64,000 bases of DNA from Microbispora catharanthi (lineage in GTDB: Bacteria; Actinomycetota; Actinomycetes; Streptosporangiales; Streptosporangiaceae). A program made the position numbers and the translations under genes. The notes beneath the pieces were generated by a model. That model ran no database searches. It was not told the origin of the DNA and was given only the letters and a program-made list of their open reading frames with translations. Below, piece after piece: positions 31,610 to 43,996 of this stretch. The stretch spans positions 412,013 through 476,012 of the forward strand of contig NZ_VDMA02000005.1 in the NCBI RefSeq assembly GCF_006334915.2. Direction: 5' to 3'. Positions within the stretch are counted from its first letter, which is position 1. Each line of letters starts with the position of its first letter.

Positions 31610-32788
31610 TTAGGCCATAATGCAGTCGCGGAGCGCCACGGCCGCATCCGCCACCCGCAGGGGATCGAGCCGCCGGCCACTCTCGATGATCTTGCGGCCC
31701 TGCACCACGTCGCGCGGCCGGTCGACGGTGAGCACCGCGGCGAGCCTGTCGTCCGCCGTCAGCCAGCACACCGACCACTTCGCGTCCCTGCGCGGGTCGC
31801 CGCGCAGCACCATGCGGTCGCCGGCCTCCCGGTGACCGGCGAACTGCACCATGTGACCGAACTGCTCGGACCAGAAGTACGGCACGGGGTCGTAGACCGC
31901 CTCCTCGCCCAGCAGGGTGGCGGCGGCGGTGTCGGGGGCCTGGAGCGCGGTGTCCCAGTGCTCGACCCGCAGCCGGGTGCGGAACCTGCGCGACCACCAG
32001 TTCGCGCAGTCGCCCACCGCGACCACGTTGGGCAGCGACGTGCGCAGGTGCTCGTCGACCACCACCCCGTCGTCGAGCCGGACCGCCGACCCCTTCAGCC
32101 AGTCGACGGCCGGGCGCACCCCGACACCGGTGACGACCACGTCGGCCGGCACCCGGGCGCCGGACATGAGCGTGAGACCGTCGGGGTCCACGGTGCCGAC
32201 CATCGCGCCGAGGCGCAGCTCAACGCCCGCCCGCGCGTACCAGTCGGTGGTGTGGCTGCCCACGGCGGGCCCGAGCGCCACGGCGAGCGGACTCTCCCCC
32301 GCCTCCACCACGGTCACCGCGCACCCCGCCTTGGCCGCCGCCGTGGCGACCTCGGCGCCGATCCAGCCGGCCCCGACGACGGCCACGCGGGCGCCTGGGA
32401 CCAGCCGCTCGCGCAGCGCGAGCGCGTCCTCGATCGTGCGCAGCACGTGCTGGCGGCCCTCTCCGCGCAGGCGGATCGGCGTGGCGCCGGTGGCGATGAC
32501 CAGGCCGTCGTACTCCAGCTCGCCCTCGGTCGTCTCCAGCACGCCGTCGCGCAGGCCCTTGGCCGCCGTGCCGAGGCACAGCCGCACGTCGAGGGCGTCG
32601 AGATCGGAGTCGACCACGGTGGAGTCGGTCTCTCCGAGCAGCACCGCCTTCGACAGCGGCGGCCGGTCATAGGGGCGATGGTGTTCCTCGCCGATGAGCG
32701 TGATGCGGCCGGTGAATCCACCGGCCCTCAACGCCTCGATGCTTCGCACGCCGGCAAGGCCGGCACCCACCACCACGACGTGATCCAC
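31610..32788 (-). CDS. FAD/NAD(P)-dependent oxidoreductase, ferredoxin-reductase type
   Basis: A 392-aa pyridine-nucleotide-disulfide-type flavoprotein of the ferredoxin/rubredoxin reductase group. It begins VDHVVVVGAGLAGVRSIEALR (FAD-binding GxGxxG), has RPPLSKAVLLG, the NAD(P) fold VAVVGAGWIGAEVATAA (about residue 147) and NVVAVGDCANW (about 272). A C-terminal reductase domain follows (PYFWSEQFG). No ferredoxin or P450 gene is adjacent, so the partner is unknown. TATGGT lies six bases before the GTG and no ribosome site is seen, fitting a leaderless transcript. Confidence 0.9.
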   Translation of the reverse strand: MDHVVVVGAGLAGVRSIEALRAGGFTGRITLIGEEHHRPYDRPPLSKAVLLGETDSTVVDSDLDALDVRLCLGTAAKGLRDGVLETTEGELEYDGLVIATGATPIRLRGEGRQHVLRTIEDALALRERLVPGARVAVVGAGWIGAEVATAAAKAGCAVTVVEAGESPLAVALGPAVGSHTTDWYARAGVELRLGAMVGTVDPDGLTLMSGARVPADVVVTGVGVRPAVDWLKGSAVRLDDGVVVDEHLRTSLPNVVAVGDCANWWSRRFRTRLRVEHWDTALQAPDTAAATLLGEEAVYDPVPYFWSEQFGHMVQFAGHREAGDRMVLRGDPRRDAKWSVCWLTADDRLAAVLTVDRPRDVVQGRKIIESGRRLDPLRVADAAVALRDCIMA

Positions 32789-32899
32789 AGCTTGACCATA
32801 GATTGTCAACGGGGGCCCTGGCCAACGGGGCCCCCATAACGAGTTGGGCAATTGACGCGCACTTCCGCGGGGGCCCACGTTGTGAAGGACACCGGGTCC

Positions 32900-33442
32900 T
32901 CACCGCACCACGCGCATCCAGATGTTCGTGGCGTGCGGCACGTGCGTGAGGCCGATCCGTTCGAGCCGGACCCGGTCGCCGCCGGGGTGGGAGAACAGCC
33001 GGACGCCGTCGCCGAGCATGACCGGCGCCACGCACACGAGGATCTCGTCGAGCAGGCCCGCGTCGAGGCACTGCGCGGCGACGTCCGCGCCGAGCACGTT
33101 GACGTACTTGTCCCCCGCGGCCGACTTGGCCGCCGCGACGGCGGCGCCGAAGTCCGTCACGAAGGTCACGCCGGGCACCGGCGCGGCCGGGACATCGTGG
33201 GTGAGCACGAACTGCGGCCCGCTCCACCCGCCGCCGAACGGCTCGCCCTCCTGGGGGGTGTCCCGGTAGGGGTCGTCACCGCGGAAGGTGCGGTTACCGA
33301 CGAGCAGCGCGCCGATGTCGCCGACGAGCGCGTCCACGGTCGGGTTGGGCCCGAGATGTTCGGTCAGCCAGGACATGTCGCCGCCCGGCCCGGCGATGAA
33401 GCCGTCCAGGGACATGGTGGCCGAATACAGCATCGTGGCCAT
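32900..33442 (-). CDS. dihydrofolate-reductase-family (RibD C-terminal-like) protein
   Basis: A 180-aa protein with the DHFR/RibD-C fold. It begins MATMLYSATMSLDGFIAGPGGDMSW, has LLVGNRTFRGDD, VLTHDVPAA and YVNVLGADVAAQCLDAGLLDE, and ends in a barrel strand (ILVCVAPVMLGDGVRLF). Members are NADPH-binding reductases whose substrates are mostly unknown. GGAGG lies 6 bases before the ATG at 33442. It diverges from the thiamine riboswitch. Confidence 0.88.
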   Translation of the reverse strand: MATMLYSATMSLDGFIAGPGGDMSWLTEHLGPNPTVDALVGDIGALLVGNRTFRGDDPYRDTPQEGEPFGGGWSGPQFVLTHDVPAAPVPGVTFVTDFGAAVAAAKSAAGDKYVNVLGADVAAQCLDAGLLDEILVCVAPVMLGDGVRLFSHPGGDRVRLERIGLTHVPHATNIWMRVVR

Positions 33443-33558
33443 GGGGTACCTCCGTCGGGTCGATCCACGTCGCGCCATCATGCGCCCGCGTACGGCCCCG
33501 GACCCGCCGATCCGGCGATCGGCCGTTATGGGCGGCGTACTACCCTTGTGGGCGTAAG

Positions 33559-33650
33559 ACGCGCGGGAGCCCGGCGGATCGGGCTGAGAGGAGAGCGTGA
33601 GGCTCTCGACCGCCCCGACCTGATCCGGGTAATGCCGGCGAAGGGAGCGC
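33559..33650 (+). promoter_or_regulatory. thiamine pyrophosphate (THI element) riboswitch
   Basis: The aptamer core CTGAGA at 33584 and the distal core ACCTGATCCGGGTAATGCC (33618-33636) followed by GGCGAAGGGAG are almost consensus. P1 closes with GCGC arms at 33561 and 33647. The final GGGAG also serves as ribosome site four bases before the thiO GTG, so TPP binding should hide it and stop translation of thiO-thiS-thiG. Confidence 0.95.
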
Positions 33651-33651
33651 T

Positions 33652-35776
<2,125 letters not shown>

Positions 35777-35806
35777 ACCCGCCGTCGCCGCGACCAGCCG
35801 TCCTCC

Positions 35807-35840
35807 CCTCGCCCGCCCGTCCCGGGACGTCCGCGCGGGC
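35807..35840 (+). terminator. terminator of the thiO-thiS-thiG operon
   Basis: GCCCGCCCG and CGGGCGGGC form a perfect 9-bp stem enclosing a smaller CCCGGG palindrome. Confidence 0.6.
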
Positions 35841-35985
35841 GGGCAAAGGCGGGCGATCTCACGTCTGGTAAGCCCGGTTTTCGGAATCGGCGCGGCTTTT
35901 CGGATGGCAGGAGAGGCGGCCGAATAGGTCTCGGTTTGGGATTCGGGAACACGCCGGGCGGCAAATCACCCGTAAACTCTGGCGA

Positions 35986-37989
35986 GTGGACACGACGCTA
36001 ACCGACCCGCTCGTGGGGCAGTTGCTCGACGGGCGCTACCGCGTCGAGTCCCGGATCGCCCGGGGTGGCATGGCCTCTGTCTATCTGGCTCTGGACGTCC
36101 GGCTCGACCGCACGGTCGCCGTCAAGGTGATGCACCGCTCGCTGGCCGAGGACCCGCAGTTCGTGCGGCGGTTCATCGGCGAGGCCAAGTCGGTGGCCAG
36201 CCTCTCGCACCCCAACATCGTGCAGGTCTTCGACCAGGGCACCGACGGGGCGCACGTCTACCTGTCGATGGAGTACGTCCCGGGGCGGACGCTGCGCGAC
36301 GTCCTGCGCCGGCGCGGCCGCCTCCCGGCCCGCGAGGCCCTGGAGATGGTCATCCCGGTGCTCGCCGCCCTCGGCGCGGCCCACCAGGCCGGGCTCATCC
36401 ACCGCGACGTCAAGCCCGAGAACGTGCTGCTCGCCGACGACGGCCGGGTGAAGGTCGTGGACTTCGGCCTGGCCCGCGCGATCGAGGCGACCAACCAGAC
36501 CAAGACCGGCATGATGATCGGCACGATCGGCTACATGTCGCCCGAGCAGGTCACGACCGGCACGGCCGACGCCCGCAGCGACGTGTACGCCGCCGGGATC
36601 ATGCTGTTCGAGCTGCTCACCGGGCGGCAGCCGTACGCGGGCGAGACGCCGATGTCGATCGCCTACCGGCACGTGCACGAGACCGTCCCCGCGCCGTCCT
36701 CGATCGTGCCCGAACTGCCGCCGCCGATCGACGCGCTCGTCGCCGCGGCCACCGACAAGGACCCCGCCGGGCGCCCGGCGGACGCGACCGCCATGCTCGT
36801 CGCCGCCGTCGAGGTCCACCGTACGCTGCCGAAGACCGGGCACACCGGTGCGCACGCCGCCCCGCACGGGGCCCCGGACACCGGCGCCCACAGCGGCATA
36901 CGGACGGGCGCGCACCGGACCACCCCGCCGGCCGGCGGGGCCTCGTCGTTCGGCACCGCGCAGCACGCGCTCGCGGAGCCCGGGTCACCGCACGGGCACA
37001 CGATGATCCAGCCGCGCTCGGAACTGCTGACCGGCCCGGCCGAGGCGGAGCGGCGCAGGGGACGCAGGATCAGGCCCGTCTGGTTCGTCGCCGCGCTGGC
37101 CCTCGTCATGCTCGCGGGCGTCGCCTTCACCGGCTGGTGGTTCTCCCAGGGCCGCTACACGAAGGTCCCCGACCTGGTGAACAAGCCCGTCACGGCCGCC
37201 AGGCAGGTGGCGCAGCAGGCCGGTTTCGAGGTCCGGATCGGCAAGGCGCGGTTCGACGACAAGGTGCCGAAGGACATCGTTCTCGACACCGAGCCGGGAC
37301 TGGGCGCCGAGGTGGTCAAGGGCTCGGTGCTCACCCTCATCCCGTCGGCAGGTCCGGAGACCGTCCCCGTGCCGGTGGTCGAGAGGTACAGCCTGACGGA
37401 CGCCCGGGCGAAGATCGCCGAGGCCGGACTGACTCCCGGGCGGGTGAGCAAGAGCGCGAGCGACACCGTCCCCCGTGACCAGGTCATCCGTACCAACCCG
37501 CCGGTGGGCAAGCGCGTCAAGAAGGGCAGCACGGTCAACTTCGTCGTCAGCGCCGGACTGCTGATGCCGGACGTCACGCAGATGATGCGCGACCAGGCGG
37601 AGAAGTTCCTGCGTGAGAAGGGCTTCAACGTCCAGATCGACGAGACCGCCGACGACGCCCCGCCGGGCACCGTGATCGCGCAGGACCCTCCCGGAGGCGC
37701 CGAGGTGGTGTCCGGGGCGATCGTGCACCTGACCGTGTCACGCGGGCCGGACCAAGGCTTCCACTGGCCGTGGGAGAACAACCCCGCCGACCCCACCCAG
37801 AACCCGCCCGCCGTCGTCAACGTGCCCGACGTACGGTTCAAGTTCGTGAAGGACGCGGTGAACGAGCTGAAGGCGGCCGGCTTCAAGGTGAACGTCCGCA
37901 AGCTGGCGGGCGTGGGCACCCAGCGTGTGATCGGCGAGAACCCGCTCGGCCAGCAGCCCGCGGGCACCGCCATCACCATCTGGCACTGA
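35986..37989 (+). CDS. transmembrane Ser/Thr protein kinase with four PASTA domains
   Basis: A 667-aa PknB-type kinase. The cytoplasmic kinase domain has the glycine loop IARGGMASVY, K47 in VAVKVM, HRDVKPEN (catalytic D141), DFGLA and the activation segment ending GTIGYMSPEQ. A His/Gly-rich linker leads to one membrane helix (about residues 366-386). Four extracellular PASTA repeats follow (start about 391, 457, 525 and 604, the first with KVPDLVNK). PASTA domains bind muropeptides or lipid II. TAAACT lies seven bases before the GTG, and there is no ribosome site, so the mRNA is probably leaderless. Confidence 0.93.
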   Translation: MDTTLTDPLVGQLLDGRYRVESRIARGGMASVYLALDVRLDRTVAVKVMHRSLAEDPQFVRRFIGEAKSVASLSHPNIVQVFDQGTDGAHVYLSMEYVPGRTLRDVLRRRGRLPAREALEMVIPVLAALGAAHQAGLIHRDVKPENVLLADDGRVKVVDFGLARAIEATNQTKTGMMIGTIGYMSPEQVTTGTADARSDVYAAGIMLFELLTGRQPYAGETPMSIAYRHVHETVPAPSSIVPELPPPIDALVAAATDKDPAGRPADATAMLVAAVEVHRTLPKTGHTGAHAAPHGAPDTGAHSGIRTGAHRTTPPAGGASSFGTAQHALAEPGSPHGHTMIQPRSELLTGPAEAERRRGRRIRPVWFVAALALVMLAGVAFTGWWFSQGRYTKVPDLVNKPVTAARQVAQQAGFEVRIGKARFDDKVPKDIVLDTEPGLGAEVVKGSVLTLIPSAGPETVPVPVVERYSLTDARAKIAEAGLTPGRVSKSASDTVPRDQVIRTNPPVGKRVKKGSTVNFVVSAGLLMPDVTQMMRDQAEKFLREKGFNVQIDETADDAPPGTVIAQDPPGGAEVVSGAIVHLTVSRGPDQGFHWPWENNPADPTQNPPAVVNVPDVRFKFVKDAVNELKAAGFKVNVRKLAGVGTQRVIGENPLGQQPAGTAITIWH

Positions 37990-38188
37990 CGCCGGGTATC
38001 CGGTCGCGTACGGCCCGGTCGCACGGTTGTCCGAGGCCGCTTCCCGGCGCGGAGCCGCGCGGCCGGCCGGCGGCGCCTGACCGTACGCGTCGCCGAGGGC
38101 GGAGCGGAGACACGAGCCGTGCCGGGACGCGCCCCCTGTGCCGTACGAGTCACAGCCGGCCGGGGGGTGTACGTGCGAACATGAGCCG

Positions 38189-38938
38189 GTGAGCGACGCT
38201 CTGCCAGAACCTTCCGTCGTCGAACTCCTGGAGACTCGCCGGCTCCGCCTCGTCGAAGCCGCCGCGCCGCGGATCCCGCCCGAAGAGCAGGCGGCCGTGA
38301 ACCGCGCGTGGGATGAGGCGGTGCGGGCCAATCCGACCCTCTTCGACGGACCGGCCGTGTCGTGCGCGGGGCTGGCACGGGATGATCCGGACGGCCTGGT
38401 CATCACCTGGGCACGGACGACCTACCGGCTCCATGCCCTGCGCCGTGTCCCGGGCGCCACAGTGTGGCTGCCGTCCCTCTTCGTCAGCGTCGTGCAGCCG
38501 TCGGACGACGGGCGCCTCCTGGTGGTGCGGATGTCGCCGTGGACTGCCGCTCCGGGCCGCTGGCAACTTCCGGGCGGTTCCGCCGAGCCTCCCGAGGACG
38601 GCGGGCTCCTCGACACGGCCGCGCTGCGCCGGCATGCCACGCGGGAACTGGCCGAGGAGATCGGTGTCGACACGGCGCCCGGTGATCTGACCCTGTGGCT
38701 GGTCACCCGGGGTGAGGACGGAAGCGCCGGTGTCCTGTTCCTCGCTCCGCCCCGGCCCGCGTCGTTCCTGCGCGAACGATTCGCGGATCTCGTGGAGTCG
38801 GAGACGGCTCTGGGTCGCGACCCGGAGCTGGACCGGATCGCCCTTGTCCACTCCCCCGCCGAACTCGCGCGTCTCAGCGGGCCCCACGTCGACCACCTGG
38901 AACCGGTCGTCCGCCGGTACGCGGCGCAGCGGTCGTGA
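38189..38938 (+). CDS. NUDIX hydrolase
   Basis: A 249-aa NUDIX protein. The box is visible as LPGGSAEPPEDGG...TRELAEEIGV, with a few extra residues in its loop compared with the strict consensus; the REUxEExGU core is intact, so it should bind metal and cleave a nucleoside-diphosphate-type substrate. The N-terminal ~95 residues form a separate domain (LLETRRLRLVEAAAPRIPP). Substrate is unknown. The GTG at 38189 is the first start after an in-frame region lacking a ribosome site. Confidence 0.82.
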   Translation: MSDALPEPSVVELLETRRLRLVEAAAPRIPPEEQAAVNRAWDEAVRANPTLFDGPAVSCAGLARDDPDGLVITWARTTYRLHALRRVPGATVWLPSLFVSVVQPSDDGRLLVVRMSPWTAAPGRWQLPGGSAEPPEDGGLLDTAALRRHATRELAEEIGVDTAPGDLTLWLVTRGEDGSAGVLFLAPPRPASFLRERFADLVESETALGRDPELDRIALVHSPAELARLSGPHVDHLEPVVRRYAAQRS

Positions 38939-39093
38939 TCGTCCCGAACACCCGAATTCGGAAGCCTTACCGAATCCCGTTCGCGGCCACCGCCGTGCTC
39001 ACGGGCACCGCCCGGCGGCGCGGTGCCCAGACAGGAGCGTCAAGCGGCTCCGGTGACGAAGCGAGACGGATGAGCCCGCCGTCAGGGCGGGGA

Positions 39094-40059
39094 CTAGGGG
39101 GTGAGGGTGCCGAGGAGGCGGAGACGGGCGAGGCCGCCGTCGGGGTAGATGTCGAGCCGGGCGTGGGTGATCCGGCGGCCGTCGTCGAGGCGGAAGCGGT
39201 GGCGGGTGTCGGGCTGCAGGCGCGTCCTGGGCAGCAGCGGGAACCAGGCGTCCTCGTCCTCCAGCGGCGCCCGGTCCGCGTCCACGCCCTTCAGCGACGC
39301 CCAGCCGGGAGCGTTGAACACCAGATTGGTCGTGTCGATCTCGGCGACGGCCACCCGGCCGGGCCCGGCCAGGGCGACGACGAGCCAGTCGTTGCCGCCG
39401 CCGCGACGGCGGGCGGTCTCCCAGCCCTCGGCCTGGTTGCGGGCCAGGCCGGGCGCGAGGACATTGTTCGGCGAGGAGTAGAACGCGTCGGAGCACGCGG
39501 TCACCAGGCCGCCGTTCTCCAGCGCGGCGAGGTCGACCGTCAGGCCCTCCAGGAACGCCGGGTCGGGCACGACCCGCCCGTGGACCCGCAGCCGCGCGAC
39601 GCCGCCGTCGGGGAAGATGTTCAGCCGCACATGGGTGAAGCGGCGGGGATCGGTCACGACGAACTCGTGGACCGCGTCGCCCTTCAGCGGGCTCTTCGGC
39701 ACGACCTCCACCCAGCCGTCCAGCTCGTCCGGCGCGGGACAGCCCTCGGCCGCGCACGCCTCGACCGACGCGTACGGCGGGTAGTTGCCGCGGAACCACG
39801 CGGTGTCCACGACCACACCCCTGATGATCCCCGGCAGGCCGAGCCGCACGATCGCCCAGTCGTGGCCGGGCTCGCGCCGCCGCCGGGTCTCCCAGCCGTC
39901 GTAGACCTGGCCCTTGGCCCCGAAGGTGTGCGGCCGGAACTCGGCCGGTCCCGGCCTGATCAGGGCCTCCCGCTCGGCGAACGACTCGTCGTTGGCGGCC
40001 ACGACCGACCCGCCGTACGTGCGCAGGGCGAGATCGGGCAGGCGGGTGAAGCCGGTCAT
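39094..40059 (-). CDS. alc: allantoicase
   Basis: Allantoicase cleaves allantoate to ureidoglycolate and urea. The 321-aa protein has two similar jelly-roll halves, each with a GWETxRR segment (about residues 53 and 215) and a THxRLxIxPDGGxARLRxxG segment (near residues 142 and 300). It begins [22 protein letters not shown]. The ATG overlaps the allantoinase stop by four bases (ATGA). It is the last gene of the purine-degradation operon. Confidence 0.95.
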   Translation of the reverse strand: MTGFTRLPDLALRTYGGSVVAANDESFAEREALIRPGPAEFRPHTFGAKGQVYDGWETRRRREPGHDWAIVRLGLPGIIRGVVVDTAWFRGNYPPYASVEACAAEGCPAPDELDGWVEVVPKSPLKGDAVHEFVVTDPRRFTHVRLNIFPDGGVARLRVHGRVVPDPAFLEGLTVDLAALENGGLVTACSDAFYSSPNNVLAPGLARNQAEGWETARRRGGGNDWLVVALAGPGRVAVAEIDTTNLVFNAPGWASLKGVDADRAPLEDEDAWFPLLPRTRLQPDTRHRFRLDDGRRITHARLDIYPDGGLARLRLLGTLTP

Positions 40060-41369
40060 CGGGCTCCCCTCGTCAGCAGCCGGCCACGCGGCCTGGCGAA
40101 GTCGACCGGCGTGCCGCGCAACCAGGTGGTGTGCACCACGCCCGCCAGCCGCGCGCCATGGTAGGGAGACACCGGGTTGCGGTGGTGGAGCGTCGCGACG
40201 TCCACCGTGAACTCGGCGTCGGGGTCGAAGGCGACGAGGTCCGCGTCGTCGCCCTCCCGGATCGCCCCCTTGTGGGGCAGGCCGGCCAGGCGGGCCGGTC
40301 CCTCGGCCATCCAGCGGGCCACGTCGGCCAGGCCGTGCCCGCGGGCGCGGGCCGCGGTCCACACGGCGGGCAGGCCGACCTGGAGCGAGGAGATGCCGCC
40401 CCAGGCGGCGGCGAAGTCGGGCACCTTGAGGTCGGGCGTCGACGGGGAGTGGTCGGAGACGATCCCCATGAGCACGCCGTCGGCGAGCGCCTGCCACAGC
40501 GCGTCGCGGTTGGCGGCCTCCCGGATCGGCGGGCAGCACTTGTAGGCGGGCCCGGTGACCTGCTCGGCCGCCAGGGTCAGGTAGTGCGGGCAGGTCTCGG
40601 CGGTGACGCGCACCCCCGCCGCCCGCGCCGCGCGCAGCGGTTCGACGCAGGCGGCGGCCGACACGTGCACGATGTGCGCCCGCGCGCCCGTCTCCGCCGC
40701 GAGGGCGATCACCTGCTCGACGGCCCGGCGCTCGGCCTCCTGCGGGCGTGACCGCAGGAAGTCGTCGTACGCGGGGCCGCCGGGGTCGGACAACAGCCCG
40801 GGGTCCTCGGCGTGCGCGATCAGCAGGCCGTCGAAGGCCGCCACCTCCGCCAGCGCGGCCCGCAGCCCGTCGCGGTCGAGCGAGGGGAACTCGTCCACCC
40901 CGGACGGGGACAGGAAGCACTTGACACCCATCACCCCGGCCTCGTGCAGGGGCCGCAGATCGGCGAGGTTGCCGGGGATCGCGCCGCCCCAAAAGCCCGT
41001 GTCGACGTGGCACCGGCCCTCGGCGGCCTTCCGCTTGACCTCCAGCGCCGCCACGTCCACGGTCGGGGGCAGCGAGTTGAGCGGCATGTCCACGATCGTG
41101 GTCACGCCCCCGGCCGCCGCCGCTCTGGTGGCGGTCGCGAAGCCCTCCCAGTGGGTGCGGCCGGGCTCGTTGACGTGCACGTGGGAGTCGACAAGCCCGG
41201 GCAGCAGCGGCAGGTCGCCGAGGTCGGCGGACTCCTCCGCCGCCGGCGGCTCGTCGTAGGGACACAGGGCCGCGATCACGCCGCCGCGCACGGCGACCGC
41301 GAGCGGGCGCTCCCCCTCCGGGGTCACGGTCCGCCGGGACCTCACCACCAGGTCGTACGGTTCCCCCAC
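40056..41369 (-). CDS. allB: allantoinase
   Basis: AllB opens allantoin to allantoate. The 437-aa amidohydrolase has [21 protein letters not shown] (zinc His pair, about residue 52), the carboxylated Lys in [39 protein letters not shown] and [14 protein letters not shown] (Asp, about 300). The VNEPG and SPSTPDLK features separate it from dihydroorotase. The GTG has GGAG six bases upstream. Glycerate kinase lies ten bases upstream, allantoicase overlaps downstream. Confidence 0.94.
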   Translation of the reverse strand: MGEPYDLVVRSRRTVTPEGERPLAVAVRGGVIAALCPYDEPPAAEESADLGDLPLLPGLVDSHVHVNEPGRTHWEGFATATRAAAAGGVTTIVDMPLNSLPPTVDVAALEVKRKAAEGRCHVDTGFWGGAIPGNLADLRPLHEAGVMGVKCFLSPSGVDEFPSLDRDGLRAALAEVAAFDGLLIAHAEDPGLLSDPGGPAYDDFLRSRPQEAERRAVEQVIALAAETGARAHIVHVSAAACVEPLRAARAAGVRVTAETCPHYLTLAAEQVTGPAYKCCPPIREAANRDALWQALADGVLMGIVSDHSPSTPDLKVPDFAAAWGGISSLQVGLPAVWTAARARGHGLADVARWMAEGPARLAGLPHKGAIREGDDADLVAFDPDAEFTVDVATLHHRNPVSPYHGARLAGVVHTTWLRGTPVDFARPRGRLLTRGAR

Positions 41370-41379
41370 GCGCCACTCC

Positions 41380-42546
41380 TCATGTCGTGAGATGTCCGGC
41401 GGCGATCCGCGCCGCCAGCCGCTCAAGCAGCGGCCCGGCCTCGGCCATGCACCGCCGCACGTCGGGCTCGACGTCGGTCAGCGCGTACGCCGCCTCGATG
41501 CCGGCCGCCCGCAGCTCCTCGTCGCCGACGGTGCGCCGCCCGCAGACGGCCACGACCGGCACGCCGTGCTTGGCCGCGGCCGCCGCGACGCCGACCGGCG
41601 TCTTGCCACGCAGGGTCTGCTCGTCGATCGAGCCCTCGCCCGTGATCACCAGCTGGGCGCCCTCCACGTGGCGGTCGAACTCCACCAGATCCAGCAGATA
41701 GCCGATGCCGGGGCGGATCTCGGCGTCGAGGAACGTCAGCGCGCCGAAGCCCACCCCGCCGGCGGCGCCCGCCCCCGGCCGCCCGGCCACGCCCATCGCA
41801 CGCACGACGCCGTCGTGCTCGGCGGCGCCGGCCAGGCCGTGGGTGTGCGCGGCGACGGCCGCCAGCCGGGCCAGCCCGGCCTCCAGCACGGCCACGTCCT
41901 GCGGGCTCGCGCCCTTCTGCGGGCCGTACACCGCCGCCGCGCCGTACGGCCCGAGCAGCGGGTTGTCCACGTCGCTCGCCACGATCACCTCGAACCCGCT
42001 CAGGCGGCCGGAGGCGTCGACGGCGTGCAGGTCGCGCAGCGCGGCGCCGCCCGGCGGCAGGTCGTCGCCGGCCGCGTCGAGCAGCCGCACGCCGAGGGCC
42101 TGGGCCATCCCGGCGCCGCCGTCGGTGCAGGCGCTGCCGCCGAGGCCGAGCACGATCCGCGTCGCGCCGTGCCGTACGGCGTGGGCGATCAGCTCACCCG
42201 TGCCTCGGCTGGTGGCGGTCAGCGGCACCGGGTCGCCCGGCAACCGGCGCAGGCCCGAGGCCTCGGCCAGTTCGATCACGGCCACCCGTGCGCCGGGCTC
42301 GTTCCGCACGGCGTAGCTCGCGGTGACCGGATCGCCGGCCGGCCCGGTCACCTCCGTCTCGACCCGGGTGAACCCGCTCGCCACGACCGCGTCCACGGTG
42401 CCGTCGCCCCCGTCGGCCACCGGCAGCTCGACGACCGGGACGTTCCCCAACCCGGCGGCCACGTGCGCGGCCACCTCGGGCGAGGTGAGCGACCCTCGGA
42501 ACTTGTCCGGTGCGATGACGACGTGTCCTGTCATGGTCTGGCTCAC
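41380..42546 (-). CDS. glycerate kinase, type 1 family
   Basis: This kinase converts D-glycerate to phosphoglycerate. The 388-aa protein has the family start [34 protein letters not shown], the [22 protein letters not shown] loop (quoted in part, [15 protein letters not shown]) and [21 protein letters not shown]. In purine degradation, glyoxylate released from ureidoglycolate is turned into glycerate by two enzymes not in this window, and this kinase feeds it into glycolysis. GTG at 42546 is chosen for GAAGG seven bases upstream; ATG at 42534 is possible. Confidence 0.9.
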   Translation of the reverse strand: MSQTMTGHVVIAPDKFRGSLTSPEVAAHVAAGLGNVPVVELPVADGGDGTVDAVVASGFTRVETEVTGPAGDPVTASYAVRNEPGARVAVIELAEASGLRRLPGDPVPLTATSRGTGELIAHAVRHGATRIVLGLGGSACTDGGAGMAQALGVRLLDAAGDDLPPGGAALRDLHAVDASGRLSGFEVIVASDVDNPLLGPYGAAAVYGPQKGASPQDVAVLEAGLARLAAVAAHTHGLAGAAEHDGVVRAMGVAGRPGAGAAGGVGFGALTFLDAEIRPGIGYLLDLVEFDRHVEGAQLVITGEGSIDEQTLRGKTPVGVAAAAAKHGVPVVAVCGRRTVGDEELRAAGIEAAYALTDVEPDVRRCMAEAGPLLERLAARIAAGHLTT

Positions 42547-42577
42547 CTGTGGCCCTTCGATCGTGTCCGGGAACGCC

Positions 42578-43987
42578 TCAGACATGATCCATGGTGGTCA
42601 GCCGGCGATGGGCGTCGGCCCCGGCCCGCGCGGCCTCCTCTCCCGAGACCGTGCGCAGTTCGCCGTCGTCCACGACGGTCCGGCCGCCCACGAGCAGCCG
42701 GGCGAGCGGCGGGGTCGCGCCGTACGCGAAGGCGACCACGGGATCGTCGATAGCGGCGTGGAAGCCGCCGAGCCGCCACAGCGCCACGTCGGCGAGCTTG
42801 CCGGGCTCCAGTGAGCCGATCTCGGTCTCCCGGCCGAGGCAGCGGGCGCCGCCGAGCGTGGCCATCTCCAGGGCCTGGCGGGCGGTCAGCGCGCGCGGGC
42901 CGTAACGGGCCCGCTGCGTGAGCACGGCCATGCGGATCTCCCCGGCCAGCGGGGTCATCTCGCTGGAGGCCGCGCCGTCGACGCCGAGCCCGACCGGCGC
43001 GCCCGCGGCCAGCAGGTCGGAGATCCGGGCGATGCCCGCCCCGAGACGGCCGTTGGACGACGGGCAGTGGGCCGTGCCCGTGCCGGTCTCGGCGAAGCGC
43101 CGCACGTCCTTGTCGGTCAGGTGGACGCAGTGGGCCAGCCACACGTCGGGGCCCAGCCAGCCGAGCCGGTCGAGATACTCGACGGGCAGCACGCCGAACT
43201 GCTCCCTGCAGTGCTCGTCCTCGTCGGCCGTCTCCGCCACGTGCGTGTGCAGCCGTACGCCGTGGGCGCGGGCGAGGTCGGCCGAACGGGTCATGAGTTC
43301 GCCGCTGACCGAGAACGGCGAGCAGGGGGCGACCGCGACGCGCAGCATCGACCCGAACGACGGATCATGATATTTCCGGATCGCGTCGTCGGTGGCCTGG
43401 AGGATCTCGTCGACCTCCTCCACGACCTCGTCCGGCGGCAGGCCACCGCGCGAGGCGCCCCGGTCCATCGACCCCCGGCAGGGATGGAAACGCAGCCCGA
43501 CCCGCCGCGCGGCCTCGATCTCCGCCTCGAAGAGGTCTCCCCTGCCCTTGGGGAAGACGTAGTGGTGGTCGGTCGAGGTCGTGCAGCCCGACAGGGCCAG
43601 CCAGGCCAGCCCCGCCGTCGCGGCGCCCGACACCACCTCGGCGTCCATCCGGGCCCACAGCCGGTAGCTGGCCACCAGCCACTCGAACAGCGTGCCGTCC
43701 GGTGTCACCCCCTGGGACGCCCACTGGTAGAGGTGGTGGTGGGTGTTGACCAGGCCGGGAGTGGCCAGGCAGCCGGAGCCGTCGACGCGTTCCGCCCCCT
43801 CCGGCACGCGCGGCGCCGGGCCGGGGCCGACCGCCGTGATCAGACCGTCCTCCACGACGACGTGGCCGGACGCGCTCTCCTCCCCGGCGACGGGGACGAC
43901 GTAGGCGTTCTCGATGACGACCGGACGCGGGCTTTCGGGCAACGGGACCCCCGGAGGCGGACGATGGCGGGATCGTGGTTTCGTCAT
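42578..43987 (-). CDS. 8-oxoguanine deaminase (amidohydrolase)
   Basis: A 469-aa deaminase of the TrzN/AtzB-like amidohydrolase group. The metal motif is NTHHHLYQWASQG (about residue 81), then STDHHYVFPKG (about 138), LHTHVAET (about 245), LAHCVHL (about 282) and GVDGAASSE (about 336). The order and the STDHHY segment match proteins annotated as 8-oxoguanine deaminase, which yields urate directly. It sits among urate genes, which supports that substrate, although guanine or a similar purine cannot be excluded. Confidence 0.85.
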   Translation of the reverse strand: MTKPRSRHRPPPGVPLPESPRPVVIENAYVVPVAGEESASGHVVVEDGLITAVGPGPAPRVPEGAERVDGSGCLATPGLVNTHHHLYQWASQGVTPDGTLFEWLVASYRLWARMDAEVVSGAATAGLAWLALSGCTTSTDHHYVFPKGRGDLFEAEIEAARRVGLRFHPCRGSMDRGASRGGLPPDEVVEEVDEILQATDDAIRKYHDPSFGSMLRVAVAPCSPFSVSGELMTRSADLARAHGVRLHTHVAETADEDEHCREQFGVLPVEYLDRLGWLGPDVWLAHCVHLTDKDVRRFAETGTGTAHCPSSNGRLGAGIARISDLLAAGAPVGLGVDGAASSEMTPLAGEIRMAVLTQRARYGPRALTARQALEMATLGGARCLGRETEIGSLEPGKLADVALWRLGGFHAAIDDPVVAFAYGATPPLARLLVGGRTVVDDGELRTVSGEEAARAGADAHRRLTTMDHV

Positions 43988-43996
43988 GGGCGGGAC

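Noticed and set aside
39094..41376. A 760-codon frame covering allantoinase and allantoicase
   Set aside because: The upstream part is out-of-frame allantoinase sequence; the real allantoicase starts at 40059.
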